DNA of 64,000 bases from Prauserella flavalba (lineage in GTDB: Bacteria; Actinomycetota; Actinomycetes; Mycobacteriales; Pseudonocardiaceae): positions 1 through 64,000 of the forward strand of contig NZ_MASU01000011.1 in assembly GCF_003202235.1 (NCBI RefSeq), read 5' to 3'. A program made the position numbers and the translations under genes. The stretch's first letter is position 1. The number at the start of each line of letters is the position of its first letter. The notes below the pieces were generated by a model, which saw nothing but the letters and a program-made list of their open reading frames with translations, was not told the origin of the DNA and searched no databases. Positions 35,529-46,785 of the stretch are shown in pieces.

Positions 35529-35558
35529 GTATATACGGTGACGTCGCTCAGTATATAC
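35529..35558. promoter_or_regulatory. VapBC operator, twin GTATATAC sites
   Basis: The palindromic octamer GTATATAC occurs at 35529-35536 and 35551-35558, exactly 22 bp apart (two helical turns) and 13 bp upstream of vapB. It fits cooperative binding of a VapBC complex for autorepression. The second copy reaches to within 3 bp of the end of the GGDEF-EAL gene. Confidence 0.75.
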
Positions 35559-35560
35559 GT

Positions 35561-38326
<2,766 letters not shown>

Positions 38327-38534
38327 GTCCCGTCCATCCGCGTGTGCTGGGAACCCTGATTAGAGCACGGTTTCGCCGCTAGGCGAACAGGAGGATTCGG
38401 CAGCGACTTCGCGTTACCGGCATCCCGGGCGTGGCCCTTCGCCCTCAAAACAGTAGGCGGACTTTTTGCCCTGTGCGGTGCGAAGGCCGCCTATCCGCGA
38501 AACGAAAGGAAGAAAGTTGAGTAAGGAGAAGGAC

Positions 38535-39695
38535 ATGTCGCGTGGAATCGAAATATGCGGCATCGGTGCGGTCACCGGTTATGGCTGGGGCCGCGAAATA
38601 CTGTGGGACGGCCTGGTTTCCGGTAAGCCCGCGGCCGTGCTGACCGGGGGTTTCGGCCGCAACCGGGACGAGTCCGTCTGGATCGCCACGGTGCCGGAAG
38701 GCGGTGACCCCGCTGACGGACGGGGCCGTTTCGCCCGTGCCATGCGTGCTTCCGCACGCGAGGCCATCGAGGACGCGAAGGGCAGAGGGTGGACGCCGGG
38801 CAGGCGGGTGGGCCTGCTGCACGCCGTCGTGATCGGAGAGGCGTATCTGTGGAAGGACTTCTACGTCACCGACAAAGGAAAACTGCGACTGCGGGATTAC
38901 CTGGCGCTCATGCCGTCCACTCCGATGTCGACGTTCATGCAGGAGTACGGATTCCACGGGCCCGCCATGAACGTGTCGGCGATGTGCGCTTCGGGAAACG
39001 CGGGGCTGCTCACGGCGAAGGCGTGGCTGGACGCGGGGATCGTGGACGACGTCGTGCTCGTCGCCACGGACCTGTCCCTGACGCCGGAGAACGTGCTGCA
39101 TTTCACGCGGTTGGGCGTCGCGGTGGCGAACCGGGAGCCGCTCGACGGCTGCAGGCCCTTCCAGGAGGGCAGCCGCGGTTTCGTGATGGGTGAGGCGTCG
39201 GTGGGGATGGTGCTTTCCAACCGTTCCGACAGGCCGTACGCGGTCACCCTCGGTGGCGCCATGTCCCACGACGCGTACCACGTGACGTCGATCGACCCGG
39301 CGTTTCCCGAGGTGCGGCGCTGTTTCGTGGAGGCGCTCGACAACGCGCGGGTGCCCGCGGAGGAGGTCCGCTACGTCAACGCGCACGGCCCCGGCACGAA
39401 GCAGTGCGACAAGGTCGAGGCGGCGATCCTGGAGGAGCTGTTCCGTCCGGATACCGGGATCTACTCGGTCAAGCCGCTGGCGGGGCACTGCCAGGGCGCG
39501 GCCTCGGCGGTGGAGGTCGCGGTGGCGGCGCTCGGCTACGAACGCGGCGTGATCCCGGCCCCACCGTGTGTGGCCGAGGCGCACCCGCAGCTGCTGCACG
39601 GTGAGTTCGGCGTGGACGGCGGGCTGACCGTGAAGTCGTCGCTGGGCATGGGCGGCCACAACTCCGTGGTCGTGCTGGGGCCGGCCAGGGCGTGA
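38535..39695 (+). CDS. stand-alone beta-ketoacyl synthase-like protein
   Basis: A 386-residue thiolase-fold ketosynthase with the complete Cys-His-His set: C151 (SAMCASGN), H284 (NAHGPGTKQCD) and H318 (KPLAGHCQGA), plus K313. It is shorter than FabF-type enzymes (about 410) and has no acyltransferase or carrier-protein gene nearby. ATG 38535 is chosen for the AAGGAG 6 nt upstream. The role could be a specialised condensation or a single step in a pathway encoded elsewhere. A hairpin terminator follows. Confidence 0.8.
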   Translation: MSRGIEICGIGAVTGYGWGREILWDGLVSGKPAAVLTGGFGRNRDESVWIATVPEGGDPADGRGRFARAMRASAREAIEDAKGRGWTPGRRVGLLHAVVIGEAYLWKDFYVTDKGKLRLRDYLALMPSTPMSTFMQEYGFHGPAMNVSAMCASGNAGLLTAKAWLDAGIVDDVVLVATDLSLTPENVLHFTRLGVAVANREPLDGCRPFQEGSRGFVMGEASVGMVLSNRSDRPYAVTLGGAMSHDAYHVTSIDPAFPEVRRCFVEALDNARVPAEEVRYVNAHGPGTKQCDKVEAAILEELFRPDTGIYSVKPLAGHCQGAASAVEVAVAALGYERGVIPAPPCVAEAHPQLLHGEFGVDGGLTVKSSLGMGGHNSVVVLGPARA

Positions 39696-39701
39696 GCGAC
39701 G

Positions 39702-39737
39702 CCGGTGACCGGCATACTGCTCGATGCCGGTCACCGG
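39702..39737. terminator. bidirectional hairpin terminator
   Basis: 14-bp perfect stem CCGGTGACCGGCAT (39702-39715) pairing with 39724-39737, 8-nt loop, between the convergent ketosynthase and OsmC genes. Confidence 0.85.
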
Positions 39738-39745
39738 TCCCCGCG

Positions 39746-40177
39746 CTATGCGAGCGAGGCGTCGAGGTTGATCGTGGTGCCCGCGAGGGCCTTGCTCACC
39801 GGGCACGTGTCCTTGGCGGTCTTTGCCAGCTCCTGGAACTTCTGCTCGTCGACGCCGTCGACGTCGGCGCGCAGGGTGATGTCGACGGCGGTGATGGTGA
39901 GGCCGCCGTCGGAGGGGCTCACGGTCACCTCGGCGCTGACGTCGATCGTCTTCGGCGAGAGCCCCGCCTTCTCCAGCACGCCGGAGAGGTTCATCGCCAG
40001 GCACGACGACTGCGCCGCCGCGATCAGCTCCTCGGGGCTGGTCGTGCCCTCGGGCTCGCCGATCCGGCGAGGGAACGTGACCTCGAACTGTCCGCTGTTG
40101 GACGAGTCGAGCGTGACGGTGCCCTTGCCCGAGTTGAGTCCGCCGGTCCAATGCGTGGTGGAGTCGCGGCTGGCCAT
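39746..40177 (-). CDS. osmC: OsmC-family peroxiredoxin
   Basis: A 143-residue OsmC protein that reduces organic hydroperoxides by two reactive cysteines: one in AAQSSCLAMNLS (about residue 59) and one in AKDTCPVSKAL (about 125). FPRRIGEPEGTTSPEELIA is typical of OsmC. A stress-protection gene, transcribed alone. Confidence 0.92.
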   Translation of the reverse strand: MASRDSTTHWTGGLNSGKGTVTLDSSNSGQFEVTFPRRIGEPEGTTSPEELIAAAQSSCLAMNLSGVLEKAGLSPKTIDVSAEVTVSPSDGGLTITAVDITLRADVDGVDEQKFQELAKTAKDTCPVSKALAGTTINLDASLA

Positions 40178-40234
40178 GTCGGATCCCTTCGTGGCGTGGT
40201 CCTGGTCTCCTCCGACGATAGGCCGGTTGGGGGC

Positions 40235-40927
40235 CTAACCGAGACCCACGAACAGCGTCAGCTGCTCAACGGTGTGGGTGAAGAACTCGTCGGCGGGGTC
40301 GACGGTGTTCGCGAACTGCCCGCCCAGCTCGAAGCCGACCATGCCGAACAGCTGGACCCACGCGATGAAGGCCCGCGCGAGGATCTCCTCCGGCAGGTCG
40401 GGCGCCAGCTGGTCGCGGATGCCGCGCAGTTGTTCGCGCAGCTCGGGCGACATTTCCGGGCCCTCGAAGGGCGGCTTTGTCTCGCCTGCCCGCCACGCGT
40501 CTCGGACGGCGCCGATGAACACGGCCGGCACGCGCGTGGCCGGCGTGACCGTGTCCAGGGGAGCCCGGTAGCCGGGGATCGGCGTGCCGTAGAGCAGGGA
40601 GTACTCGTGGCGGTTGGCGAGCGCCCACGCGCGCAGGCCGTGGCACGCGGCGCGCCAGCGTTCGCGCGGCGTTTCGTGGCCGGCGGCGGCCTTCTCCACG
40701 GCGTCGCCCAGCGCGTTGTAGGCGTCGATGATCAGCGCGGTGAGCAGGTCGTCGCGACTGGGGAAGTAGCGGTACAGAGCCGAGGAGACCATGCCGAGCT
40801 CCCTGGCGACCGCGCGCAGGGAGAGCCCGTCGGCGCCCTGTTTTCCGAGCTGGCTGCGGGCCTCGTCCTTGATCGCGGCCGTCAGCTCGGCGCGGGCACG
40901 TTCTCTCGCTGTCCGATGGGCTGGCAT
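40235..40927 (-). CDS. TetR-family regulator of the adjacent nitroreductase gene
   Basis: A 230-residue regulator with helix-turn-helix SLRAVARELGMVSSALYRYFPSRDDLLTALI and a C-terminal TetR_C-type ligand domain. ATG 40927 is preferred over a frame open much further upstream, because conserved TetR sequence begins there. Divergent from the deazaflavin-type gene, with two operator copies between them. Confidence 0.92.
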   Translation of the reverse strand: MPAHRTARERARAELTAAIKDEARSQLGKQGADGLSLRAVARELGMVSSALYRYFPSRDDLLTALIIDAYNALGDAVEKAAAGHETPRERWRAACHGLRAWALANRHEYSLLYGTPIPGYRAPLDTVTPATRVPAVFIGAVRDAWRAGETKPPFEGPEMSPELREQLRGIRDQLAPDLPEEILARAFIAWVQLFGMVGFELGGQFANTVDPADEFFTHTVEQLTLFVGLG

Positions 40928-40967
40928 GCCGCTCAGTGTGCCATCGGCGAGATCGGTGCACAAATTC

Positions 40968-41034
40968 GAGAGCACTGCTCTTGACTTGCCGTCGGAAGGA
41001 GTGTTCACTGATCTCAACAGAGAGCACCGCTCTC
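40968..41034. promoter_or_regulatory. twin TetR operators and promoter
   Basis: GAGAGC-ACT-GCTCTT (40968-40982) and GAGAGC-ACC-GCTCTC (41020-41034) are inverted repeats of one motif, 52 bp apart. Between them a possible plus-strand promoter TTGACT (40981-40986), 17-bp spacer, TTCACT (41004-41009) is flanked on both sides. This is well suited to repression of the nitroreductase gene by the TetR protein. Confidence 0.75.
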
Positions 41035-41053
41035 GGAACAAAGGGAGATCCTC

Positions 41054-41509
41054 ATGGCCACCCGGTACGACGAGAACCGTTACCTCCGCCCGAAGGCCGC
41101 GACCAGCGTTTTCAACCGCGTCGTGCAACTGCTGACCCGGCTCGGCGTGAGCCTGTGGGGCAGCAGGGTGCTCTACGTCCGCGGGCGCAAGAGCGGCGAG
41201 CTGCGGTCGACGCCCGTGAATCTGCTGACGTTCGAGGGAGAGCGGTACCTCGTCGCGCCGAGGGGGCACACGCAGTGGGTGCGCAACCTGCGCGTCGCGG
41301 GTGAGGCCGAGTTGCGCGTGGGCAGGCGCGCCGAGGTGATCAGGCCGGTCGAGCTGTCCGACGACGAGAAGCCGCCCGTGATCCGCGCGTACCTGAAGAA
41401 GTGGGCCTGGGAGACCGGCGCCTTCTTCGAGGACATCACCGCGAAGACCCCGCAGGACGAGCTGCGCCGGGTGGCCCCTGGCTTCCCGGTGTTCCGCATC
41501 CCCCGTTGA
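41054..41509 (+). CDS. deazaflavin-dependent nitroreductase family protein
   Basis: A 151-residue protein of the F420H2-dependent quinone reductase/Ddn (DUF385) family, a split-barrel fold. Family signatures are VLYVRGRKSGELRSTPVNLLTFEG and LVAPRGHTQWVRNLRVAGEAEL. Likely reduces quinones or xenobiotics using F420. It has a GGGAG Shine-Dalgarno and is under the divergent TetR regulator. Confidence 0.88.
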   Translation: MATRYDENRYLRPKAATSVFNRVVQLLTRLGVSLWGSRVLYVRGRKSGELRSTPVNLLTFEGERYLVAPRGHTQWVRNLRVAGEAELRVGRRAEVIRPVELSDDEKPPVIRAYLKKWAWETGAFFEDITAKTPQDELRRVAPGFPVFRIPR

Positions 41510-41555
41510 CCAGCACCCCCCGTCGCGAACGGAGCCCTCACCCGCGCCCCAACCA

Positions 41556-41606
41556 GGAGCAAGGGAGCTTTACTCCCGCGAAACGAGAGTAAAGCTCCCT
41601 TGCTCC
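41556..41606. terminator. 20-bp-stem bidirectional terminator
   Basis: GGAGCAAGGGAGCTTTACTC (41556-41575) pairs perfectly with 41587-41606, 11-nt loop. It separates convergent nitroreductase and fds transcripts, and on either strand the stem contains a short T-run. Similar in design to the 29200 and 34827 palindromes. Confidence 0.88.
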
Positions 41607-41610
41607 CTGA

Positions 41611-41820
41611 TCAGACTTGCTTTGCGGCGGTGAGGGCTACCGGGTCGAAGGAGGTGGGGTCCTCCTCGACCAGGCGGCGCAGTTCCGACTTCATCCTCGG
41701 GTCCCAGAACATCCGGATGTGGTTGGCGATCGCCTTCGCCGCCTCCTCCAGCGGCAGGTGCCGGAACTGCACGGCGATGTCGTTGGCCATCCGCACCTGG
41801 GGCGAGATCGTGCTCGTCAT
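41611..41820 (-). CDS. fdsD: formate dehydrogenase delta subunit
   Basis: A 69-residue FdsD-type protein (ANDIAVQFRHLPLEEAAKAIANHI, MFWDPRMKSEL), which helps assembly of NAD-dependent formate dehydrogenase. It lies 8 bp after fdsA. The usual fdsC between them is absent. Confidence 0.88.
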   Translation of the reverse strand: MTSTISPQVRMANDIAVQFRHLPLEEAAKAIANHIRMFWDPRMKSELRRLVEEDPTSFDPVALTAAKQV

Positions 41821-41828
41821 ACCTCTCC

Positions 41829-44639
41829 CTAATCCGCCAGAGCCGGTTCCTCGTCGCGGGCCGTGTCGCGCCGGTCCACCGCGTGCTTGAGGCCCACCTG
41901 CACCGCCGTCACCTTGTACTCGGGACAGTTCGTGGCCCAGTCGGAGTTCTCCGTGGTCACCACGTTCGCGCCGGTCACGGGGTGGTGGAACGTCGTGTAC
42001 ACGACGCCCACCGGCATCCGGTCGGCGATCAGCGCGCGCAGCGTGGTGGTGCCCACCCGGCTGGACAGCGTCACCTCGTCGCCGTCCTCGATGCCCCGCA
42101 CCTCGGCGTCATGCGGGTGGATCTCCAGCACGTCCTCCGGGTGCCACGCGACGTTGGCGGTACGCCTGGTCTGCGCGCCCACGTTGTACTGAGACAGGAT
42201 GCGGCCCGTCGTGAGGATCAGCGGGTACTTGCGCGTGCTGCGCTCCCGCGTCGCCACGAACGGCGTCTGCACGAACCGGCCCTTGCCGCGCACGAAGGAG
42301 TCCACGTGCATGGTCGGCGTGCCCTCGGGCGCGGCGTCGTTGCACGGCCACTGCACGCTGCCGAGCTTGTCGAGCTTCTCGAACGACACCCCGGCGAACG
42401 TCGGCGTCACCGCCGCGATCTCGGCCATGATCTCGCGCGGGTGCTCGTAGCTCATGTCGTAGCCCATCGCCTGCGCGATCTCACACGCCACGCGCCACTC
42501 GTCCTTGCCCGTCTTCGGCGCCATGACCGGGCGCACGCGGTTGATGCGCCGCTCGGCGTTGGTGAACGTGCCGTCCTTCTCCAAGAACGACGTGCCGGGC
42601 AGGAACACGTGCGCGAACTTCGCCGTCTCGTTGAGGAACAGGTCCTGCACCACCACCAGTTCCATCGCCGACAGCGCGGCGTTGACGTGCTGGGTGTTGG
42701 GGTCGGACTGCGCGATGTCCTCGCCCTGTACGAACAGGCCGAGGAACGTGCCGTCCACGGCGGCGTCGAACATGTTCGGGATCCGCAGGCCCGGCTCCGG
42801 GATGATCGGCCGCTCCCACAGCTTCTCGAACACCTCGCGCACGGCGTCGTCGGACACGTGCCGGTAGCCGGACAGCTCGTGCGGGAAGGAGCCCATGTCG
42901 CACGAGCCCTGCACGTTGTTCTGCCCGCGCAGCGGGTTCACGCCCACGCCCTCGCGGCCGATGTTGCCCGTGGCCATCGCGAGGTTGGCCATGCCCATCA
43001 CCATCGTGGAGCCCTGGCTGTGCTCGGTCACACCGAGGCCGTAGTAGATGGCGCCGTTGCCCGCGGTCGCGTAGAGGCGTGCCGCGGCGCGCACCTGCTC
43101 GGCGGGCACACCGGTGATCGACTCGGTGGCCTCGGGGCTGTTCTCCTCGCGGGCGATGAACGAGGCCCACTCGTCGAACTCCTCGCAACGGTCGGCCACG
43201 AACGACTCGTCGACGAGGCCCTCGGTGACCACGACGTGCGCCATCGCGTTGGCGATCGCGACATTGGTGCCGGGTGCGAGCTGCAGGTGGTGCTCCGCCT
43301 CGATGTACGGCGAGCGCACGAGGTCGATCCGCCTCGGGTCCACCACGATCAGCTTGGCGCCCTCCCGCAGCCTGCGCTTCATGCGGGAGGCGAACACCGG
43401 GTGCCCGTCGGTCGGGTTCGCACCGATCACCATGATCACGTCGGCCTCGGCGACCGAGCGGAAGTCCTGCGTGCCCGCCGAGGTTCCGAACGTCTGCTTG
43501 AGGCCGTAGCCGGTGGGCGAGTGGCACACGCGGGCGCACGTGTCGACGTTGTTGTTGCCGAACGCCGCGCGCACCAGCTTCTGCACCACGTAGACCTCTT
43601 CGTTGGTGCAGCGCGACGACGTGATGCCGCCGATGGAGCCCGCGCCGTGGCGGGCCTGGATGTCGCGGAATTTCTCGGCGACGTACGAGATCGCGGTCTC
43701 CCAGTCGACCTCGCGCCACTCGTCGGTGATCTTCTCGCGGATCATCGGGTTGAGCTTGCGGTCGGGGTGGGTGGCGTAGCCGAACGCGAACCGGCCCTTG
43801 ACGCACGAGTGGCCCTCGTTGGCGCCGCCGTCCTTGTACGGCACCATGCGCACGAGCTCGTCGCCGCGCAGCTCGGCCTTGAACGAGCAGCCCACACCGC
43901 AGTAGGCGCACGTGGTGAGCACGGTCCGTGTCGGCATGCCGAGGTCCACCACGGACTTCTCCTGCAGCGTCGCGGTCGGGCACGCCTGTACGCACGCGCC
44001 GCACGAGACGCATTCGGAGTCCATGAACAGCTCGGCGGCGCCCGGCGACACCTTGGAGTCGAAGCCGCGACCCTCGATGGTGAGCGCGAACGTGCCCTGC
44101 ACCTCGCCGCACGCGCGTACACACCGGGAGCACACGATGCACTTGGACGCGTCGAAGTCGAAGTACGGGTTGCTGGTGTCCTTCGGCGCGTCGAGGTGGT
44201 TCTCGCCCTCGTAGCCGTAGCGGACCTGCCGCAGCCCGACGACGCCGGACATGTCCTGCAGCTCGCAGTCGCCGTTGGCCGCGCAGGTGAGGCAGTCGAG
44301 CGGGTGATCGGAGATGTAGAGCTCCATCACGCCCTGCCGCAGCTTCTCCAGCTTCGGCGTCTGCGTGCGCACCTTCATGCCCTCGGCCACGGGCGTGGTG
44401 CACGAGGCGGGCGTGCCCTTCTTGCCGTCGATCTCCACGAGACACAGCCGGCACGAGCCGAACGCCTCGAGGCTGTCGGTGGCGCACAGCTTCGGGATGT
44501 CCGTGCCGGTCTCCGCCGCCGCGCGCATGATCGACGTGCCCTCCGGCACGGTCACGGGCACGCCGTCGATCTCGACGGTCACGGTCGCCGGGCCCGGCTT
44601 GGCCGGGGTGCCGAAGTCGTGTTCCTTCAACAGACCCAT
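41829..44639 (-). CDS. fdsA: NAD-dependent formate dehydrogenase alpha subunit
   Basis: A 936-residue molybdenum (bis-MGD) enzyme. Order: [2Fe-2S] ferredoxin domain (CATDSLEAFGSCRLC), histidine-type cluster region (HPLDCLTCAANGDC), two [4Fe-4S] clusters (CIVCSRCVRAC, CVSCGACVQAC), a further cluster (CAYCGVGC) and the molybdopterin domain. C372 in RVCHSPTGYG is the expected Mo ligand. It oxidises formate to CO2 and passes electrons to FdsB. It overlaps no neighbour but lies 3 bp after fdsB. Confidence 0.95.
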   Translation of the reverse strand: MGLLKEHDFGTPAKPGPATVTVEIDGVPVTVPEGTSIMRAAAETGTDIPKLCATDSLEAFGSCRLCLVEIDGKKGTPASCTTPVAEGMKVRTQTPKLEKLRQGVMELYISDHPLDCLTCAANGDCELQDMSGVVGLRQVRYGYEGENHLDAPKDTSNPYFDFDASKCIVCSRCVRACGEVQGTFALTIEGRGFDSKVSPGAAELFMDSECVSCGACVQACPTATLQEKSVVDLGMPTRTVLTTCAYCGVGCSFKAELRGDELVRMVPYKDGGANEGHSCVKGRFAFGYATHPDRKLNPMIREKITDEWREVDWETAISYVAEKFRDIQARHGAGSIGGITSSRCTNEEVYVVQKLVRAAFGNNNVDTCARVCHSPTGYGLKQTFGTSAGTQDFRSVAEADVIMVIGANPTDGHPVFASRMKRRLREGAKLIVVDPRRIDLVRSPYIEAEHHLQLAPGTNVAIANAMAHVVVTEGLVDESFVADRCEEFDEWASFIAREENSPEATESITGVPAEQVRAAARLYATAGNGAIYYGLGVTEHSQGSTMVMGMANLAMATGNIGREGVGVNPLRGQNNVQGSCDMGSFPHELSGYRHVSDDAVREVFEKLWERPIIPEPGLRIPNMFDAAVDGTFLGLFVQGEDIAQSDPNTQHVNAALSAMELVVVQDLFLNETAKFAHVFLPGTSFLEKDGTFTNAERRINRVRPVMAPKTGKDEWRVACEIAQAMGYDMSYEHPREIMAEIAAVTPTFAGVSFEKLDKLGSVQWPCNDAAPEGTPTMHVDSFVRGKGRFVQTPFVATRERSTRKYPLILTTGRILSQYNVGAQTRRTANVAWHPEDVLEIHPHDAEVRGIEDGDEVTLSSRVGTTTLRALIADRMPVGVVYTTFHHPVTGANVVTTENSDWATNCPEYKVTAVQVGLKHAVDRRDTARDEEPALAD

Positions 44640-44642
44640 GGT

Positions 44643-46193
44643 CTACTTCGCCTCCTCGTGGCGGGCGCTGTTCGTCATGAAGTCGTCGGGAAAATGGGTC
44701 AGCGCACTGCGCACCGGGTTGGGGGTCAGCCCGCCCATCGCACACAGCGACCCGTCGGTCATCAGCTCGCAGAGGTCGTTCAACAGCGCGAGGTTGCCGT
44801 CGCGGTCCTCCCCGCCGGTGATCTTGTCGATCACCTCGACGCCGCGCACGGCACCGACCCGGCACGGCGTGCACTTGCCGCACGACTCCTCCGCGCAGAA
44901 TTCCATCGCGAAGCGCGCCATCACCGCCATGTCCACGGTGTCGTCGAACACCACCACCCCGCCGTGGCCGAGCATCGCGTCGGCCGCCGCGAACGCCTCG
45001 TAGTCCATCGGCAGCCCGAACTGCGAGGTCGGTACGTACGAGCCGAGCGGGCCGCCGACCTGCACCGCCCGCACCGGGCGGCCGGAGCGCGTGCCGCCGC
45101 CGTAGCCGTTGACGAGCTCTCCGAGCGTGATGCCGAACGCGGTCTCGAACACGCCGCCGCGCGCGATGTTGCCCGCCAGCTGGAACACCTGCGTGCCACG
45201 GGAACGTTCGACGCCGAGGCCGGCGTAGGCCTGCGGACCGTCGGCGAGGATCGTCGGCACGCTCGCCAGCGTCAGCACGTTGTTCACCACGGTCGGCTTG
45301 CCGAACAGTCCGGTGATCGCGGGGATCGGTGGCTTCGAGCGGACCATGCCGCGCTTGCCCTCCAGGCTCTCCAGCATGGAGGTCTCCTCGCCGCAGATGT
45401 AGGCGCCGGCGCCCACGCGCACGAAGAGGTCGAACTTCAGCCCGGAGCCGAGCACGTTCTCGCCGAGCCAGCCGTGCGCGTAGGCGATGTCGATGGCCCT
45501 GCGCATCGTGTTCACGGCGTCCGGGTACTCGGAGCGGATGTAGAGGTAGCCCTCGCTCGCGCCCACCGCGTGCGCGGCGATCGTCATGCCCTCGATGAGG
45601 CAGAACGGGTCGCCCTCCATGAGCATGCGGTCGGCGAACGTGCCGCTGTCGCCCTCGTCGGCGTTGCAGCACACGAACTTCAGCTCGCCCTCGGTGCTGC
45701 GCACCGTGTTCCACTTGATGCCGGCCGGGAAGCCCGCACCGCCCCGGCCGCGCAGGCCCGACTCGGTCACCTGCGTGACCACGTCCGCGGGGTCGAGCTC
45801 CAATGCCCTGCGCAGTCCCGCGAGCCCGCCGTTCGCCTCGTAATCCGTTGTGGACAGTGGGTCGGTGACGCCGACCCTGGCGAAGCACAGGCGCTGCTGG
45901 TCGCGCATCCACGACAGCTCCTCGACCACGCCCTGGCACAGCTCGTGCGGCGCGCCCTCGAACAACCCGGCCTCGACCAGCCCGGGCACGGCCTCCGGGG
46001 ACACCGGCCCGTAGCCCACGCGGCCCCGGTCGGTCTCCACCTCCACGAACGGTTCGAGCCAGAGCATCCCGCGTGAGCCGTTGCGCACGATCCGCACCGG
46101 CTCGGCGCCTGCCTCGCGCTGGATCGCGGCGGCGACCTCGTTGGCACCCACCGAGACGGCGGCCGAATCCCTCGGCACGTAGACGGTGATCAT
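44643..46193 (-). CDS. fdsB: NAD-dependent formate dehydrogenase beta (diaphorase) subunit
   Basis: A 516-residue NuoF-like subunit with an N-terminal thioredoxin-like part, the FMN/NAD site (GRGGAGFPAGIKWN, CNADEGDSGTF, GAGAYICGEETSM) and C-terminal [4Fe-4S] ligands (EESCGKCTPCR). It transfers electrons from formate to NAD+. ATG 46193 overlaps fdsG by ATGA; a longer frame continuing upstream is not used. Confidence 0.95.
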   Translation of the reverse strand: MITVYVPRDSAAVSVGANEVAAAIQREAGAEPVRIVRNGSRGMLWLEPFVEVETDRGRVGYGPVSPEAVPGLVEAGLFEGAPHELCQGVVEELSWMRDQQRLCFARVGVTDPLSTTDYEANGGLAGLRRALELDPADVVTQVTESGLRGRGGAGFPAGIKWNTVRSTEGELKFVCCNADEGDSGTFADRMLMEGDPFCLIEGMTIAAHAVGASEGYLYIRSEYPDAVNTMRRAIDIAYAHGWLGENVLGSGLKFDLFVRVGAGAYICGEETSMLESLEGKRGMVRSKPPIPAITGLFGKPTVVNNVLTLASVPTILADGPQAYAGLGVERSRGTQVFQLAGNIARGGVFETAFGITLGELVNGYGGGTRSGRPVRAVQVGGPLGSYVPTSQFGLPMDYEAFAAADAMLGHGGVVVFDDTVDMAVMARFAMEFCAEESCGKCTPCRVGAVRGVEVIDKITGGEDRDGNLALLNDLCELMTDGSLCAMGGLTPNPVRSALTHFPDDFMTNSARHEEAK

Positions 46194-46684
46194 GCGGTCT
46201 CCTCGCCACCTTCCGCGCGTACCAGCAGCTCCACCAGCCGCGCCCGGTCCATGCGCCCGTACATCCGGCCGTTGATCTGTGCGGCGGGGCCGAGCGCGCA
46301 GTTGCCGAGGCAGAAGACCTGCCCGAGCGTCACCGAACCGTCCGGTGTCGTCTGCCCCACCTTCACGCCGAACACCTGCTCGGCATCCGCGACCAGCCGT
46401 TCCGCGCCCACCGACTGGCATGCCTCCGCGCGGCACAGCCGCACCGTGGTGGTGCCTGCCGGTTCGGCCAGGAAGTCGGAGTAGAAGGTGATCACGCCGT
46501 GCACGTCGGCGCGGCTCATGTTCAGCTCGCTCGCCAGCATCGGAACCACTTCCGGGGCGATGTGGCCGAACTCGGCCTGTATGCCGTGCAGGATCGGGAG
46601 CAGGGCTCCTCGCTCGCCCTTGTGCGCCTCGATCACGGCTCGAACGCGTTCCGCGACCGACGTACCGGCGCTTTCCACCGCCAT
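46190..46684 (-). CDS. fdsG: NAD-dependent formate dehydrogenase gamma subunit
   Basis: A 164-residue NuoE-like [2Fe-2S] subunit with the four ligands in LCRAEACQ and CLGNCALGP. First gene of the fdsGBAD operon, with AAGGAGG 6 nt before the ATG at 46684. Confidence 0.95.
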   Translation of the reverse strand: MAVESAGTSVAERVRAVIEAHKGERGALLPILHGIQAEFGHIAPEVVPMLASELNMSRADVHGVITFYSDFLAEPAGTTTVRLCRAEACQSVGAERLVADAEQVFGVKVGQTTPDGSVTLGQVFCLGNCALGPAAQINGRMYGRMDRARLVELLVRAEGGEETA

Positions 46685-46697
46685 ACCGCAACCTCCT

Positions 46698-46751
46698 TGA
46701 TGTATACGGTATACATCAGCGATGGTACCCGTGCGGTGACGCAGACAACAA
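46698..46751 (-). promoter_or_regulatory. fds promoter with perfect palindromic operator
   Basis: Two 10-bp arms (TGATGTATAC at 46698-46707 and its complement at 46709-46718) flank one base. A minus-strand promoter TTGTTG (complement of 46746-46751), 18-bp spacer, TACCAT (complement of 46722-46727) places the start site inside this operator. The core resembles GntR/FadR-type sites. No GntR gene is in the window. Confidence 0.75.
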
Positions 46752-46785
46752 GGGTACGTTCCGCCCGGAGGATGTGGAACGTTCG

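Noticed and set aside
38535-39695. Polyketide biosynthetic cluster
   Set aside because: Only one ketosynthase, with no carrier, acyltransferase or tailoring genes around it.
41883-46076. A 1397-residue open frame on the plus strand
   Set aside because: It is the antisense shadow of fdsA and fdsB, made of Arg/His/Val-rich low-complexity sequence without motifs, caused by GC-rich third positions.
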